From: Halichoerus grypus
Taxonomy: Eukaryota; Chordata; Mammalia; Carnivora; Phocidae
Length of the DNA: 64,000 bases
Assembly (NCBI RefSeq): GCF_964656455.1
Contig: NC_135726.1
Location: 7,822,001 to 7,886,000, forward strand
Reading direction: 5' to 3'
Shown: piece after piece, positions 34,264-44,890 of the stretch
How positions within the stretch are numbered: position 1 is the first letter of the stretch
How the letters are laid out: each line of letters begins with the position of its first letter
Program-made: the position numbers and the translations under genes
The notes under the pieces: model-generated
What the model was told of the DNA's origin: nothing
Seen by the model: the letters and a program-made list of their open reading frames with translations, nothing else
Databases searched by the model: none

Positions 34264-34477
34264 CAGGGTTGGCAAACTATGGCCCAAAGGCCAAATACTT
34301 GTTTTTGTAAATAAAGTTTTATTGGAACACAGCCACACCCATTCACTTGCATATTTTCCATGGCTGCTTTGCTGCTACAACTGCAGAGTTGAGTTGTTGC
34401 ACAATAGAAACCATGTGGCCCACAATGCCTAAAATATTTACTATCAGGCCCTTACAGAATAAGTTTGCCTGTCCCTG
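34264..34477 (+). mobile_element. Non-autonomous hAT element, copy 2 of 3
   Basis: The best preserved copy: CAGGGTTGGCAAACTATGGC, TTTGTAAATAAAGTTTTATT, GGAACACAGCCACACCCATT, GCCTAAAATATTTACTATC and GTTTGCCTGTCCCTG. The outermost bases form the short inverted end CAGG ... CCTG-like pair. Confidence 0.85.
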
Positions 34478-35472
34478 CTCTGTTCCATTACTGGAGATTC
34501 TGAATGCCCATTATATATTCAAAAGTCTGAAAAATTCTACAGTCAGAAAATGTAGTTAATTTCTTTACCTCATTTTCCCCCAAATGTATTTGATCACAGA
34601 ACCCCCTTCCAACCCACTTTTTTATGAATTGATTTATAGACCATTGCCCCTGGATAAAATGCCTAGCCGTCAAGTTTGTCCTTCTCTGCCTGATTTCAAT
34701 TTGGTCACCATTGTGGCCTTCTATCTTCTGAATGGACTAACTTGGCTAAACCCAGCTTCTCTCTGTCTCTTTGAAAATATCCTTCCACTCAGGCATGAGG
34801 GCAGGGATTCTCCTCCACTCCAATGAGAAGTTTCTCTTTCCAGGAGCAATGATGTGTAAAGCCCAAGTCACCACTAATGGTAAAACAAGTCATACTGGTT
34901 TTCTGTCCATGGGGTTTCCAGTCTTGCCTCATCTGACTCATCCCAAAGGAAACTCATTTTGATTTGTGGTTTATTTTTCTGAGGCATTGTTGAAGCTGAG
35001 ATTAAACTGGGATGCCTTGAAGATCAGCCTAACCTGAAGGAAGGGTCATGGTAGTATTGAGAAGTCCCAGCAGGTATACATTTCCCCTAAGGTCCTGAGA
35101 AAAACTGGGGAAGTTACAGCAGGGGACATATCCTTCCTACCTATCCTAGAAGATGGGGTGTGGTGGTGGGTTTTGGAAGAGAAGACTCAGATTACACCTT
35201 GGCACTTGGAGAGTGCCATAAAAGTAGAAATGGGCAGAAAAGTCACTTCCCAGTCCTGCCACTTCTTTCCTTCTCATAAATAAGGCCTGAGGAAGGGAAC
35301 AGAATGTGGGGTATCGCAGGTAGGGTGTGGGAATGGTTGCTTCTTCACCAGCTTGAGGGCATGTAGTCAGTAGATAGCTTCCAGCCACAGACACTGGAGA
35401 AGGGCATTTCCAGAGCCAGATAAATAACCATAAGTCTAAAGGATGAGGTTAAAGTCAAGGGTTGGTGAAAAG
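34478..35472. other. Unique non-coding stretch
   Basis: No gene or recognisable repeat. Short open frames on both strands only. Confidence 0.4.
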
Positions 35473-36066
35473 TGTGGCAGGCAAAATTATAAAAGAATAT
35501 TTTCTCTCAGTCGCAAATTGCCTAATCTACAGGAAAATGAACATAATGTTGTTACTCCTGTGATTATTTTACATGGCGAAACGGATTTTGTAGTTAAGGT
35601 GCAATTAAGGTTACTAATCAGTTGGCCTTAAAGTAGGGAGATTAGCAGTTTTCTTCAGCTGGTGGCAGGAAAGGAAGTGAGAAAGATTCAAGGCACAAGA
35701 AGGATTTGCTGCACTGTCTCTTTGAAGATGGAGGGAGCTGTGTCCCATGACAAAAGCACAACCGCTAGAGGCTGAGAGCAACCTCCACTGACAACCAGCA
35801 GGGAAATGGGAACTTCAGACCTACAACTGCAAGGAACTAAATTTTGCCAACAACCTGAGGGAGCCCAGAAGCGTGTTCTTCCCCAGAGCCTTTAGATAAG
35901 AGTTCAGCCTGGCTCACGCTTTGATTTCAGCCTTGTGAGATTCTGAGCAGAGAACCTAGCTGTTCCATATTGGACCTCTGACCTTCAGAACTGTGAGCTA
36001 CTAAATGTATTTTGTTTAAGCAGCTACATTTGTGGTCATTCATTACACAGCAATAGAAAACTAACA
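35473..36066 (+). mobile_element. MaLR/MLT1-type LTR, near full length
   Basis: Begins TGTGGCAGGCAAAATTATAA and ends AATAGAAAACTAACA, so TG...CA is kept over 594 bp. The interior has ACATGGCGAAACGGATTTTG, GGTTACTAATCAGTTGGCC, GAGGCTGAGAGCAACCTCC, CCCCAGAGCCTTTAGATAAG and TCAGAACTGTGAGCTACTAA. The flanks (AAAAG / TAAGC) no longer match well. A relic with no coding capacity, and the exact subfamily is not assigned. Confidence 0.7.
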
Positions 36067-36289
36067 TAAGCAAAGCATTGAGATGGTTAATAAGTTAATG
36101 AGGAGTGTTAAAGGGGGCATATAATAGTGCTTTTATAGCATCCCTGACATTAGTAAACTAACATTTTTCCCTTCCATAATAATCCTGGCTAGTCTATATG
36201 GTTTTTTAAAAATTTACTACATGCCTCTACTCTACCCCAGGAGTTAGTACCAGATCCTACAGGATTCTACCCTCCTGGCCATGCTGATA

Positions 36290-36615
36290 GGGTCAGGAGT
36301 AAGTTTATAACATAAGTAGAGCAAACAAAAATTATTGGAAAGACAGTCTTTATGAACTCATGAGCCAGGAAGACTATGTGAGCTTCTTTCCTGGTACTTG
36401 GAGAAAGTCTGCCTGGGAATGAAGCAGTCACAGAGGAAAACAAAACTGATAGATGGAGAAAGAACACAGAACCCTGATCTAACCATACCTGAGGCCAGAA
36501 ATATATTGAAATTCTCGGTTATATGAGCACCCTCCCTTTAACTTTGCTTTAATTGCTTTAAATTTGGTTTCTACAATGTGCAGCTAAAAATAACTCCCAA
36601 CTAGTATTCATATTA
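36290..36615 (+). mobile_element. LTR-like relic
   Basis: GACAGTCTTTATGAACTCAT, GATGGAGAAAGAACACAGAA, CCATACCTGAGGCCAGAAA and TATGAGCACCCTCCC follow the 3' half of a MaLR-type LTR that I recognise only in outline. The AT-rich end is diverged. Confidence 0.45.
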
Positions 36616-36729
36616 AAATTAAGGGATTTTGAGCCCCATACCATTCTCTGAGGTTGGGCTAGTCTTATGTAATAGGTTGAATCCCTAAAACCATACCAGA
36701 TATCATGGAATGGGCACACAGAGCCCTCA

Positions 36730-36885
36730 TCTGCTGGTCAGGATGTACTCATGAGTCTGCCACTAACTCACATGTGACGTTGGGCCAATTGCTTCTCCTC
36801 TTTTATTTATAAAATTAGGGTTTGGATTAGAACTGGTAGAGTTCTTGAAGGCCAGCTAACACAGTGTGATGTGCATAATTTCCCG
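36730..36885 (+). mobile_element. MIRb-type SINE
   Basis: TGAGTCTGCCACTAACTCAC, ATGTGACGTTGGGCCAATTG, GGTTTGGATTAGAACTGGTA and AGTTCTTGAAGGCCAGCTAA match the MIRb variant with the 'ggactagatga' segment. Confidence 0.8.
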
Positions 36886-36984
36886 GATGCACACCTACAG
36901 TCAAATTCTCTAATGGGTACGGAACTCTGTATGTGAACATCCAAGATTTGAAATCATTTTTTATACTTATTAATATAACAATCA

Positions 36985-37200
36985 TCATTCATAGTTTCAT
37001 GGTACCCAAAGATCTTTCATGGGTATGAGACTCTTTGCTTTCTCTAATTACCCAGTGAGCATTGTTATCCGCATCTCATGGAAGAAATAACTGGTTCAAA
37101 GAGGTGAAGTGACCTTCTCAAGGTCATGGAACTGGTAAGTAACAGAGCCAACGTGAAAATCTAGAGAGCCAAGATGAAAATCTGGAGAGTGGTACTGCCC
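36985..37200 (-). mobile_element. MIR SINE, reverse orientation, with a duplicated segment
   Basis: TTATCCGCATCTCATGGAAG, AACTGGTTCAAAGAGGTGAA, GTGACCTTCTCAAGGTCATG and ACTGGTAAGTAACAGAGCC follow reverse MIR order. A 21-bp unit at 37146-37166 is repeated at 37167-37187. Confidence 0.75.
37146..37187. repeat. 21-bp tandem duplication
   Basis: AGCCAACGTGAAAATCTAGAG followed by the same unit with two substitutions (AAGATG and CTGGAG). Confidence 0.85.
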
Positions 37201-37223
37201 TTTCTGCCACACTCCTTGACATT

Positions 37224-37267
37224 GTTCAAAGTACACAGTGAGTGTGTTCAAAGTACTCAGTGAGTGT
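37224..37267. repeat. 22-bp tandem duplication
   Basis: GTTCAAAGTACACAGTGAGT plus GT, repeated once with one change (TACTCAG for TACACAG). Confidence 0.9.
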
Positions 37268-38327
37268 GAAGTAACTGCATGTGCCTGCACATCTCTGTTC
37301 CACACACACATATTTGGGTTTGTGTAGCATGAGCCGCTTGCATTGGCCTAGAAGCTATGACTGCCCATGAGAAGACTATCAGCGCTACAGAACGAGTCTA
37401 TAAGCATTCTCCACAGAAAACCTTGAACAAGCCAAAGTGTTACACTTGGTTGGAAGAACCTTAATGAAGGATTGATTTGTATTCCTGAGCCTGAGTCTAA
37501 ACAAACTGAAAAAAAAAGATGAAGGAGTAGCAGATAAGAACCACCGATGTACCTTTATTCTAGTGTCTGGTTTGAAAGCCAAGTGGGCCTGAAGACTGCA
37601 CCAAGAATGACATTCACTCGATTACAGGCCATGCTGAGGGAGATGGCTTCCCATGTGTGGGACTTGCAAGGGAAGGTTGACAGGATGAAGGTGTGGAGCA
37701 GACCTCCTACTTCCAGGAGGGCCCTGAGCCCAAGAGGAACAGGGAGGAGCTGAGCCAGCCTATTCAGATTATTCTCCCCAACTTTAACATCCTATAAGCC
37801 ACTCCCTTCTTGTCTGGGGCAGAAAGAGGAGGACATGATATGCTAACCAAATTCATTCCAAGTGGAAGGAAATATCATGACTTAAGAAGAAGCATTTCTT
37901 GTCAAAATAAACATAATTCTTGCACAAGCGTGTACGTTTTCCTGGACTATCAGCCAGGAGAAGGGCATTGTCCTTTGTGCTGTGATGTGCCATCTGCCCA
38001 TCCATCCTTCCTTGGTTCTCAGCAGTGTCCAGGGATCTATTTGGAACAGAGATGAAAGCTGAGTGTGCTCTGAAATCTTCCCTTCCTTTTACTTTTTTGC
38101 CTGTGGTTAACAAGATAGACCTGAAGAGCGACCCTTAGCCTTCCTGCTTGGAAAGTAACTTCTACTCTTTACGGGTCTTTAATCTCTGTTCCAGAGACAG
38201 AGAAAACTTAAGTAGCCATTTTCAGGTTTTACAAAGAAAAGCAAAATAAACTAGTCTGGGAAGGGTATCTGCAGCAAGTCCCAAATTCTCCTCATTAGGT
38301 ACTAACATGTAGGAAAAGTGCTCAGGG
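37268..38327. other. Unique non-coding stretch
   Basis: No repeat or gene recognised. Open frames of 65-86 codons on both strands have no family resemblance. Confidence 0.4.
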
Positions 38328-38509
38328 CAGAAGTTCCTAAACTCTTACAACTCAAATGGTGGTCCACAGACCAGCAGCATCCACCTCACCAGGGAGCCAG
38401 GTAGAAATGAAGAGTCTCAGGACTTGCACTGACTCATCCTGAACCAGAACCTGCATTTGGACAAGGTCCCAGGTATTCAGTGTGCTGATTACAATCTGAG
38501 AAGCACCTG
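38328..38509 (+). mobile_element. MER5A (hAT-Charlie MITE), full length
   Basis: CAGAAGTTCCTAAACTCTTA, GGTCCACAGACCAGCAGCAT, AGAACCTGCATTTGGACAAG and AATCTGAGAAGCACCTG: both terminal inverted repeats and the inner order are kept over about 182 bp. Confidence 0.85.
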
Positions 38510-38704
38510 CCATGAAGTCCTTCCCACCCAGGGGAAGGGAGAATACAGTTGTGAATACCTCAGTACAAATCCATTCCAACCTCCAGGAAAAAGATGGAAA
38601 AATACCATTTATCAGGAGAGAGTCATGGGGAACATGTATTTATTTGGGGGGTACCTCTGGTCCTCCTCTCTCAGAGAAAGTTGGTTGTCTTCATAAAGGT
38701 TGAG

Positions 38705-38860
38705 CAGATACTCACATTCATTCATTTACTTTTTGTTTGTTTTGAGAGATGACCCTGTGCTACACACTTTTCAATAATCTTGGTATACTCTGGTGAAAAA
38801 ACAGACATCATCACCGTGCACATGGAATTTGTAGTCTGCTGGGAAAGATGTATGTTTACT
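38705..38860 (-). mobile_element. L2 3' end, reverse orientation
   Basis: CTCACATTCATTCATTTACT, GACCCTGTGCTACACACTTT, ACTCTGGTGAAAAAACAGAC and TTTGTAGTCTGCTGGG follow reverse L2 terminal order. Confidence 0.6.
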
Positions 38861-38990
38861 TTTGTATTTGCTTGCAGTTGTGTTTGGGAGGAAAAGAACA
38901 GGGGGCAAAAAAGGAACTACTCAATTTTATTGGTAGGAGTGAGGTGACTTCAGGGCATTTTGGAGGAGGAATCATACAAATCATCTCTAC

Positions 38991-39211
38991 CAGGGACCGG
39001 TAAACTAGAACTCATGGGCCAACTGCAGCTTGCCACTTGTTTTTGTAAATGAAGTTTTAATGGAACAAAGACACTCCCATTTACTTATGTATTTATGATA
39101 GCCCTTGTGCTACAATGGCAAAGTTCAGTAGTTGTGACAGGGACCATGTGGCTCTGCAATGTCTAAAATAATGACTTTCTGGCCCTTTAAGAATAAGTCT
39201 GCTCATCCTTT
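38991..39211 (+). mobile_element. Non-autonomous hAT element, copy 3 of 3
   Basis: CAGGGACCGGTAAACTAGAA, TTTGTAAATGAAGTTTTAAT, GTAGTTGTGACAGGGACCAT, TTCTGGCCCTTTAAGAATAA and GTCTGCTCATCC. Same family and orientation as 15568 and 34264, but more diverged. Confidence 0.75.
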
Positions 39212-39237
39212 TAGGGTTTTTTGTTTTGTTTAGTTTT

Positions 39238-39330
39238 GTTGTAGATGAGTGAAATGAGACCCAGGCAGGGGAAGTTAATTACCCATGATCACATAGCAAA
39301 TGCATGCAGAGCAAGCATAGGACTCCCCCT
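39238..39330 (-). mobile_element. MIR fragment, reverse orientation
   Basis: TAGATGAGTGAAATGAGACC and TTACCCATGATCACATAGCA match the MIR core and head. Confidence 0.55.
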
Positions 39331-41690
39331 TCCCTGATCATCCCAGCTTGAAGGGGCACTGGGAACATCTAGAACATACTGCAGCAGAGGGACAAGTGAA
39401 GCCAAGGAGCTGGTGTGGACAGAGGCCCCAAACAGCAAGCTGTGGACTTAGAAGCTGGCTTTGGGTAGATTAGGAGAGACTGTCCAAGGCCCGTTTGAAG
39501 AGGAAGTCACCATCCACCCAGGCAGGAGGGAGGAGTTCAAGCCCTGAGCTGATGGGCAGACAACCAATCAAGGAGAAGTGGGGTGAAGATTTATATAGCA
39601 ACGGTTCAGAAAGCATACAAACAGTATCTCCCTCCAGAAAAATCCATTTCTCCAGACCTGAAATGCCAACCCCAGCAGAATGAAAATGACCATGTTGGGG
39701 GAGGGGGGTGCGGGGTAGGTATATTGGGGGACTGTGGGCTAACAAGTATTACAGGCAAGGAGAAGAACGAATATAAACCCCAAGGCCAGCAAGGGCATGA
39801 AGCAACTAAGGAACTGTAAGAAATTCGATGTGGATTGTCCAGTTTGCACATTTTCTGAAACTGACCTCACTCTGGGTAAGTCCCAACTCCCTGGTCATCC
39901 CCAAGATAAACTCTTTACTGGGGCTTTTGAGCCACATGCATTTGAGCAAAAGCCTCCTACATACAGGAAGAGGTGCTAATTCATTGTTCTTCCTCATGCT
40001 TAAAACAAAACAAAACAAAGCAACAAAACAGAAATTCCTAATGCTAGCTGTCTGATACCATCAGGTTCTGCTTCTGAGGGAGATTATGTTTGCCTATGTA
40101 TTTCAATGAAGAGAATTTACTAGAAATAATACCGGAGTCATTATAGTTAAGCCACATTCATCAATGTATATTGATTGATCTTAGTCATATTCAAATAGAA
40201 TAATGGTGACTAATGGGGGCTATGGGGGGAAGGTATTTTTGTTTTGTTTTTTTTTTTCCTGTGAAGTCCAGTTAGATACGCTTAAAAGTAGAGACAATAA
40301 AGGCATTAAGTTCACTCTTCAGCTTGTCAACGAGATCTAATAATTACTTTCAAAAAGAAAGAAACTCAATGCTGGCTTTCCATTTGGCTGTTTGTTGGTC
40401 TTTTGCTCTTCCTGTGATATGGTTGAATCTCATCCTTAGGGGCAAGCCACTCTGCTCCTGGATTAAGGGACTCTTCTGAAACTTGTATTCACTAATTATT
40501 TGGGATTTTTTTCTGCCTAATATTCTCATTTGAACAAAAGCTTAAGACTAGAGTCTCATTTATTACAATGATTCCTCTATAACAGGGATGAATATGGAAT
40601 TTAGACACGGCTCTCTTCTGAAAGCCATGCCACTTGCTCACACACAGAAGTGTTCACTGAGTATGCTGAGATGTCAAAAGCAAGACTCTTATGGAATCTA
40701 GTAGCTATGTCTGACATGCTCTGGACATTTCTCCAGTGTAGTGGACAGAGGGCTCCGAGGCTAAAATTTAACTCTTTTCCCCAAAGTTTAATTTCCATGG
40801 CTTGATTTCATAAAAAGCAATTTTCATCATGGTATTTAGGTGGTCATAATTGAAAGAGAAATTTCTCCCCTTGAGAGGGTCTCTGAAGATAGCTGTCTTT
40901 GACATTGATGCATCTCCCTCTTGGCCAGAAGCCACAGAGATGGGTACCCCCTCATGTTAGATCATTAATTGTTCTTCTCCAGGTCTGCACATACTAAGCT
41001 AAGAACCAAGGCAATTATGCAATTAAGTCAAGCAAAAGAACGATGCTCGTGCTCCAATGAGCCACAGTTTTAGTTGACAGTTGCTTTGACTTGACTTGTC
41101 CTGATAATTGCTTCAAGTCCTCCATGACCCTCCAACAGAATGTGTGAGCTCCTTTAGAGAGTGTGTGATTTGCAGGGGATAGTGCCACCATCTACTTATG
41201 ATAAAGTGGGGAATGGATACCGATGTCCTTTTTTTAAGTCAAATATAATCTGTGTTGGGATTTGCCCAGAAGCTGACCCTGAGACAAGAACCCAAATGAA
41301 ATGGTTTATCCTGGAAGTGATTCCAGGAAGCATTGGTAGAAGGATGGGAAAATAAGACCACAAATTACCTCTGTGGGTAATGAGTTTACTCCTACAGGGC
41401 AAATCTTAGAACCATCGTAGAACTCTGCTTAGAATTCCCACCTGAGGTTAGATACACAGACTCCTAACAGTCATTGTTCAGTGCCTTAACCAGGAGCATT
41501 TACTGTTTAGCACTTGGGACAGATTGAGCTCCGACTTGCAGGGAAAGCCATCAAGCAAGGAGAGGCAAATACTGGCCTGGAAGCCTGGCTGGCAGGCACT
41601 GCAAAGATAGATCCCAAAGGGATTTGGATGGGGCACCAGCTAGACTTCCAGTCCTCATCAAGCCTAAAGACCGCAATTTTTGTCATTCCA
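39331..41690. other. Mostly unique stretch with conserved-looking blocks
   Basis: No gene. A-rich run (AAAAC)n at 40002-40032 and a T-run at 40245-40258. Blocks at 40080-40210 and 40975-41130 are AT-rich and repeat-free with CAATTATGCAATTAAG and TTGACAGTTGC motifs. 41230-41500 could not be matched to a known repeat. Confidence 0.4.
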
Positions 41691-41727
41691 GATCTGACTC
41701 CACCTTTCTTTTTTTCTCTGCTTTCAG

Positions 41728-41790
41728 AACAATTCCAGATGTTTGGACATGACCTTGATGAGCGTTCACCTTGTTATTCTCCTGGAGAAG
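41728..41790 (+). CDS. Candidate 63-bp internal exon of an unidentified gene
   Basis: A long pyrimidine tract ending TCTCTGCTTTCAG precedes it and the donor AAG|GTAAGT follows at 41788-41796, a full match to the splice consensus. A branch-like TCTGAC lies about 30 bases upstream. The segment is 63 bp, keeps phase 1 to phase 1, and its one continuous frame reads QFQMFGHDLDERSPCYSPGE, so inclusion would add 21 residues in frame. I do not recognise the peptide. With no neighbouring exon in the window this could be a cassette exon in a giant intron, an exon of a non-coding RNA, or a decoy splice pair. The frame stays open on both sides, so the lack of stops adds little. Confidence 0.3.
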
Positions 41791-41796
41791 GTAAGT

Positions 41797-42560
41797 CACC
41801 AGCAGACGTGTACATGACTTTTCAGTCTATTTGCAAAACTCAAGGTGTTAGGGACATTTTCAGATAAAATAGCCCTATGATATATGTTTGATGATTCCTC
41901 TTATAAAACAAACTGTGATGTTCCCTATTTTTACTCTCAGATACCTTTCTTTCTTTTAAAAAGAAAAAAATTAAAACTGTAAAACTCAAAGACCCCACTG
42001 TATCTGGTCTTTTTGGACAGCCTTTGGCCCAAGGTAGTGTAATTCTGGCCAGACTATTTTTTTTTGGTAGGCTACCCACATAGCCAGGCCAAGCCAAATC
42101 AACATGTATTTATTTAACACTTAATGTGTATCATGATTACATAAGGTAAGTACTTGTAAACCACATACTGTGTAACTAAGTCAACTTTTCTTCTTTGCCT
42201 GTGGTATTATTTGCAAATATAGCCAGTAAAGAAATGGACAGAGAGATAACAATGGGTTTGTGGGATAGAAAGCATAATCCATTTTTAGCATTTTGCCTCA
42301 TGGAATGTTCTTAGAAAAGCTGTGTACATAGAACTCGGGGATTGTCCCTAAAAATATTTATGATGGGCTTCTATATTCTTTCAATTACAACTTCCTTTAA
42401 GAATACTTAAGAATATTAGATTTGTCTAAATGTCACATGCACAGTAATTTAGGGTAATCTTTCGGCTCTATAAAAGGAAGTCCACATGTACAGATAAATA
42501 CCCAGAAGAGAATTTGTAAGGGAGTAGCCCTTGTACATCATTCTTATTAACTGTCTCACT
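41797..42560. other. Unique non-coding stretch
   Basis: Downstream of the candidate exon. AT-rich with no repeat recognised, and a TATTTATTTAACACTTAATG run near 42105 that faintly resembles L2. Confidence 0.35.
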
Positions 42561-42564
42561 TATC

Positions 42565-42810
42565 TCATCTGTTGAGCCCTTCCTGTAATGTTCTGTGTTC
42601 TGAGAGCCTTTACGAGCTCCCCTGGACAGAGTGAGTTGTTTCCCCCACCACTCTGTATGGTATTGACCTATTTTACATCCTACATGGTGAATTTCTCAAA
42701 GCAAGCATAGTGTCTCATCCAAAATGAGAATTTAAAATTCTCCTCTTGCCTAGGATAGTGACTAGGACATAACAGCAAATGCTCATTAAGTTGACCTGAG
42801 GAAGAGCCTT
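42565..42810 (+). mobile_element. L2 3' end
   Basis: TTGAGCCCTTCCTGTAATG, CACCACTCTGTATGGTATTG, CTAGGATAGTGACTAGGACA and AGCAAATGCTCATTAAG follow forward L2 order. Confidence 0.6.
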
Positions 42811-42829
42811 CTTTATTCTGACAAAGAAT

Positions 42830-43309
42830 ATCTACAAACAAAATCTGCACCGAATATCTTAATTAGTGGTGAAATATTTAAAGCTTTCCCTTGAGTTTGG
42901 GAACCAAACAAGAATGCCTACTATTGTCAGATCTTTTTAATGTCACATTCCATGTCCCAGCCAGTTCAGTAAGGAAAGGAAAAGAAATTTTAGAATATAA
43001 GGATAAGAAAGGAAGAAATACAATTATTGTTAGCAGACAACATTATTGGAAAATAGAAACCTAAAAGGGCCTATAAATAAACTATAAGGATTAATAAGTG
43101 AATTAAGCAAGGTTGCTAAATATAAAGTCAATTTGTAAAAATCGGCTGTGCTTCTACACACCCACAACAAATAATTAGAAAATGAGGATAACCAGGATGC
43201 ATTAGCAATAGCCTCACATACATTAAATATTAGGGGAAAAGAAAGATGTCAAAGACTTCTACTCAAAAAACTATAAAACATCATTGAAAGAAATTAAAGA
43301 ATGTGGTCT
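42830..43309 (+). mobile_element. Ancient L1 ORF2 fragment, sense
   Basis: CCAAACAAGAATGCCTACTA, CCAGCCAGTTCAGTAAGG, TTAGCAGACAACATTATTGG, TTGCTAAATATAAAGTCAAT, CTGTGCTTCTACACACC and ACTTCTACTCAAAAAACTAT match the RT-domain region of L1M elements. Broken in all frames. Confidence 0.75.
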
Positions 43310-44045
43310 TCTGTCTCATGCTTTCCATGTTTATGGAAGTAGAGAGTACAGAGTGACCCGGGAGTAGAGTGGCCAAGAAGAAATCGCAGAGCAAACGGGA
43401 GGCCAGTTCGTATAGAGCCATGTAGTCTGTTTTAGTTATCATTTGCTGTGTAACAAACCACCCCACACTTTGTGGCTTAAAACAACGTTCAGTTGCTTGT
43501 AGATCTGCAGTTTGGTTAGGGCTCGGCAAGGATGCCTCATTGCTACTCCATGTTGCATCAGCTGGAGTGGCTGGATGGGGTGCTGGGGAATTTCAAGATG
43601 ATTCCGATATGTGGCTGCTAAGTTAGTGCTGGGTATTGGCTGAAAGCTCAGCAAAAGTGTGTGCCTCCCTCTGCGCAGCTTGGGCTTTCTCCTGGAGTGG
43701 CAACTGGGCTCCAAGAGAAAGTGTCTCAAGAGAACAGGATAGAGGTGCATGGTGTTTGTATGACCTGGCCTCCAATGTCACACAGTGTCACTGGCACCAC
43801 ACTGTGTTGACCCAGGAAGTCACAAAGTGCCACCCAGTTTCCAGAGGAGGAGACATAGACTCCACCTCTTCATGGGGGAGCAGCACAGTTCCAGAAGAAC
43901 ATGTGGGGCAGGAGATGTTATTGTGGCCACCTTAGACACCTTAGAAAATAAAATCTGCCACATAGACCATGGTAAGCTTCCTGAGTTGCTCTTTTATTAT
44001 AGGGATTGGAGCAGAGGGGTGACATGACCTGACCTGGGATATATT
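43310..44045 (-). mobile_element. L2 LINE fragment, reverse orientation, split by an LTR
   Basis: The left piece 43310-43427 ends AGAGCCATGTAGTC. The right piece resumes at 43963 with TAGACCATGGTAAGCTTCC and continues to GGAGCAGAGGGGTGACATGA. Joined, they follow the L2 order 'catgtagggccttgtaggccatggtaaggact'. The LTR at 43428-43962 interrupts it. Confidence 0.75.
43428..43962 (-). mobile_element. Solo MaLR-type LTR, reverse orientation, inserted in L2
   Basis: Begins TGTTTTAGTTATCATTTGCT and ends AATAAAATCTGCCACA (TG...CA, 535 bp). It has AACAAACCACCCCACACTTT, GTGGCTTAAAACAACG and GACATAGACTCCACCTCTTC. The 5-bp flanks TAGTC (43423-43427) and TAGAC (43963-43967) fit a target duplication with one mutation. 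No internal retroviral sequence is present, as expected after LTR-LTR recombination. Confidence 0.8.
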
Positions 44046-44695
44046 TTGCCTTATTTTTTTACCTTATATTTTTATGTGGGCTTTGATACCACGGGTATGA
44101 TTTTGTCCCAGGACTAAAACACATGGGTAATTGCATATATAACTGTGACCCTATGAAATTCAAGTGCCAGCATATTATAGAATATCATCAAATACTAGTA
44201 TCCATTGGATTTTGGTGTGGTCCTATCCAGCTGCCAGACATGGGCAAACGTAGGAGCTATGGACAGATTTGCCTAGGAGCCCCAGCAGTTCTGTACACAC
44301 AGGCATCTGCGTGTGCCAGGGAAGGGGGAAGAGACCAGTTTTCTCAGGCTGGTGTGCTGGCTTCCTGAGTGAAGACCCAGACTGCCCAGAGAGACAGCTG
44401 CCCCATCGAGGCAAGATCTGTTAGAATGTGTCTTGACTCTATGGTAGACGAAGTTCTTCCCCTCTTGCTTTGGAGAGGTGTCCTAGTTCTTACACAGAGG
44501 TAGATGGAGTCTTTGGATGAAGGGAGACAATGCACCTGCTTTCTGTCCTCTCAGACACTGGGGAGAAGTAGGTCACAAGATCACCTCTCACCTCGAGGAG
44601 AGGAGCCCTAGAGATGGAATTTCTAGGGGAAAACTCACCAACTTGAATGAAATATTCTCTAGATTACTTTTACAGGTCAGTATGGCATGGAGAAA
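44046..44695. other. Unique non-coding stretch
   Basis: No repeat or gene recognised. Short overlapping frames only. Confidence 0.4.
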
Positions 44696-44699
44696 TCAG

Positions 44700-44890
44700 C
44701 GGCAGAGTAGTCAGAGAAAACAACATTTGAATCTTAACCTCCAGCCTGCGCTAGCTGTGTGCTGGTAGACCTATAATGAAGTCACACCTCAGTCTGTCCA
44801 TTAAAATACTAAAGATAAGAATAGCTACCAAAGAGCGTTTGAGGATTAAGTGAAATCACGTAGGCAATATCCCTGGTAGTTACAGTCACA
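44700..44890 (+). mobile_element. MIR SINE
   Basis: CATTTGAATCTTAACCTCCA, GCTAGCTGTGTGCTGG, TCAGTCTGTCCATTAAAATA and TTTGAGGATTAAGTGAAATC follow forward MIR order. Confidence 0.8.

Noticed and set aside
35473..36066. Endogenous retrovirus with coding genes
   Set aside because: Only LTR-type sequence is present. No gag, pol or env-like frame lies next to this LTR or the one at 43428.
41514..41867. 117-codon frame as a single-exon gene around the candidate exon
   Set aside because: It runs through the pyrimidine tract and donor site. The splice signals suit only the 63-bp part.
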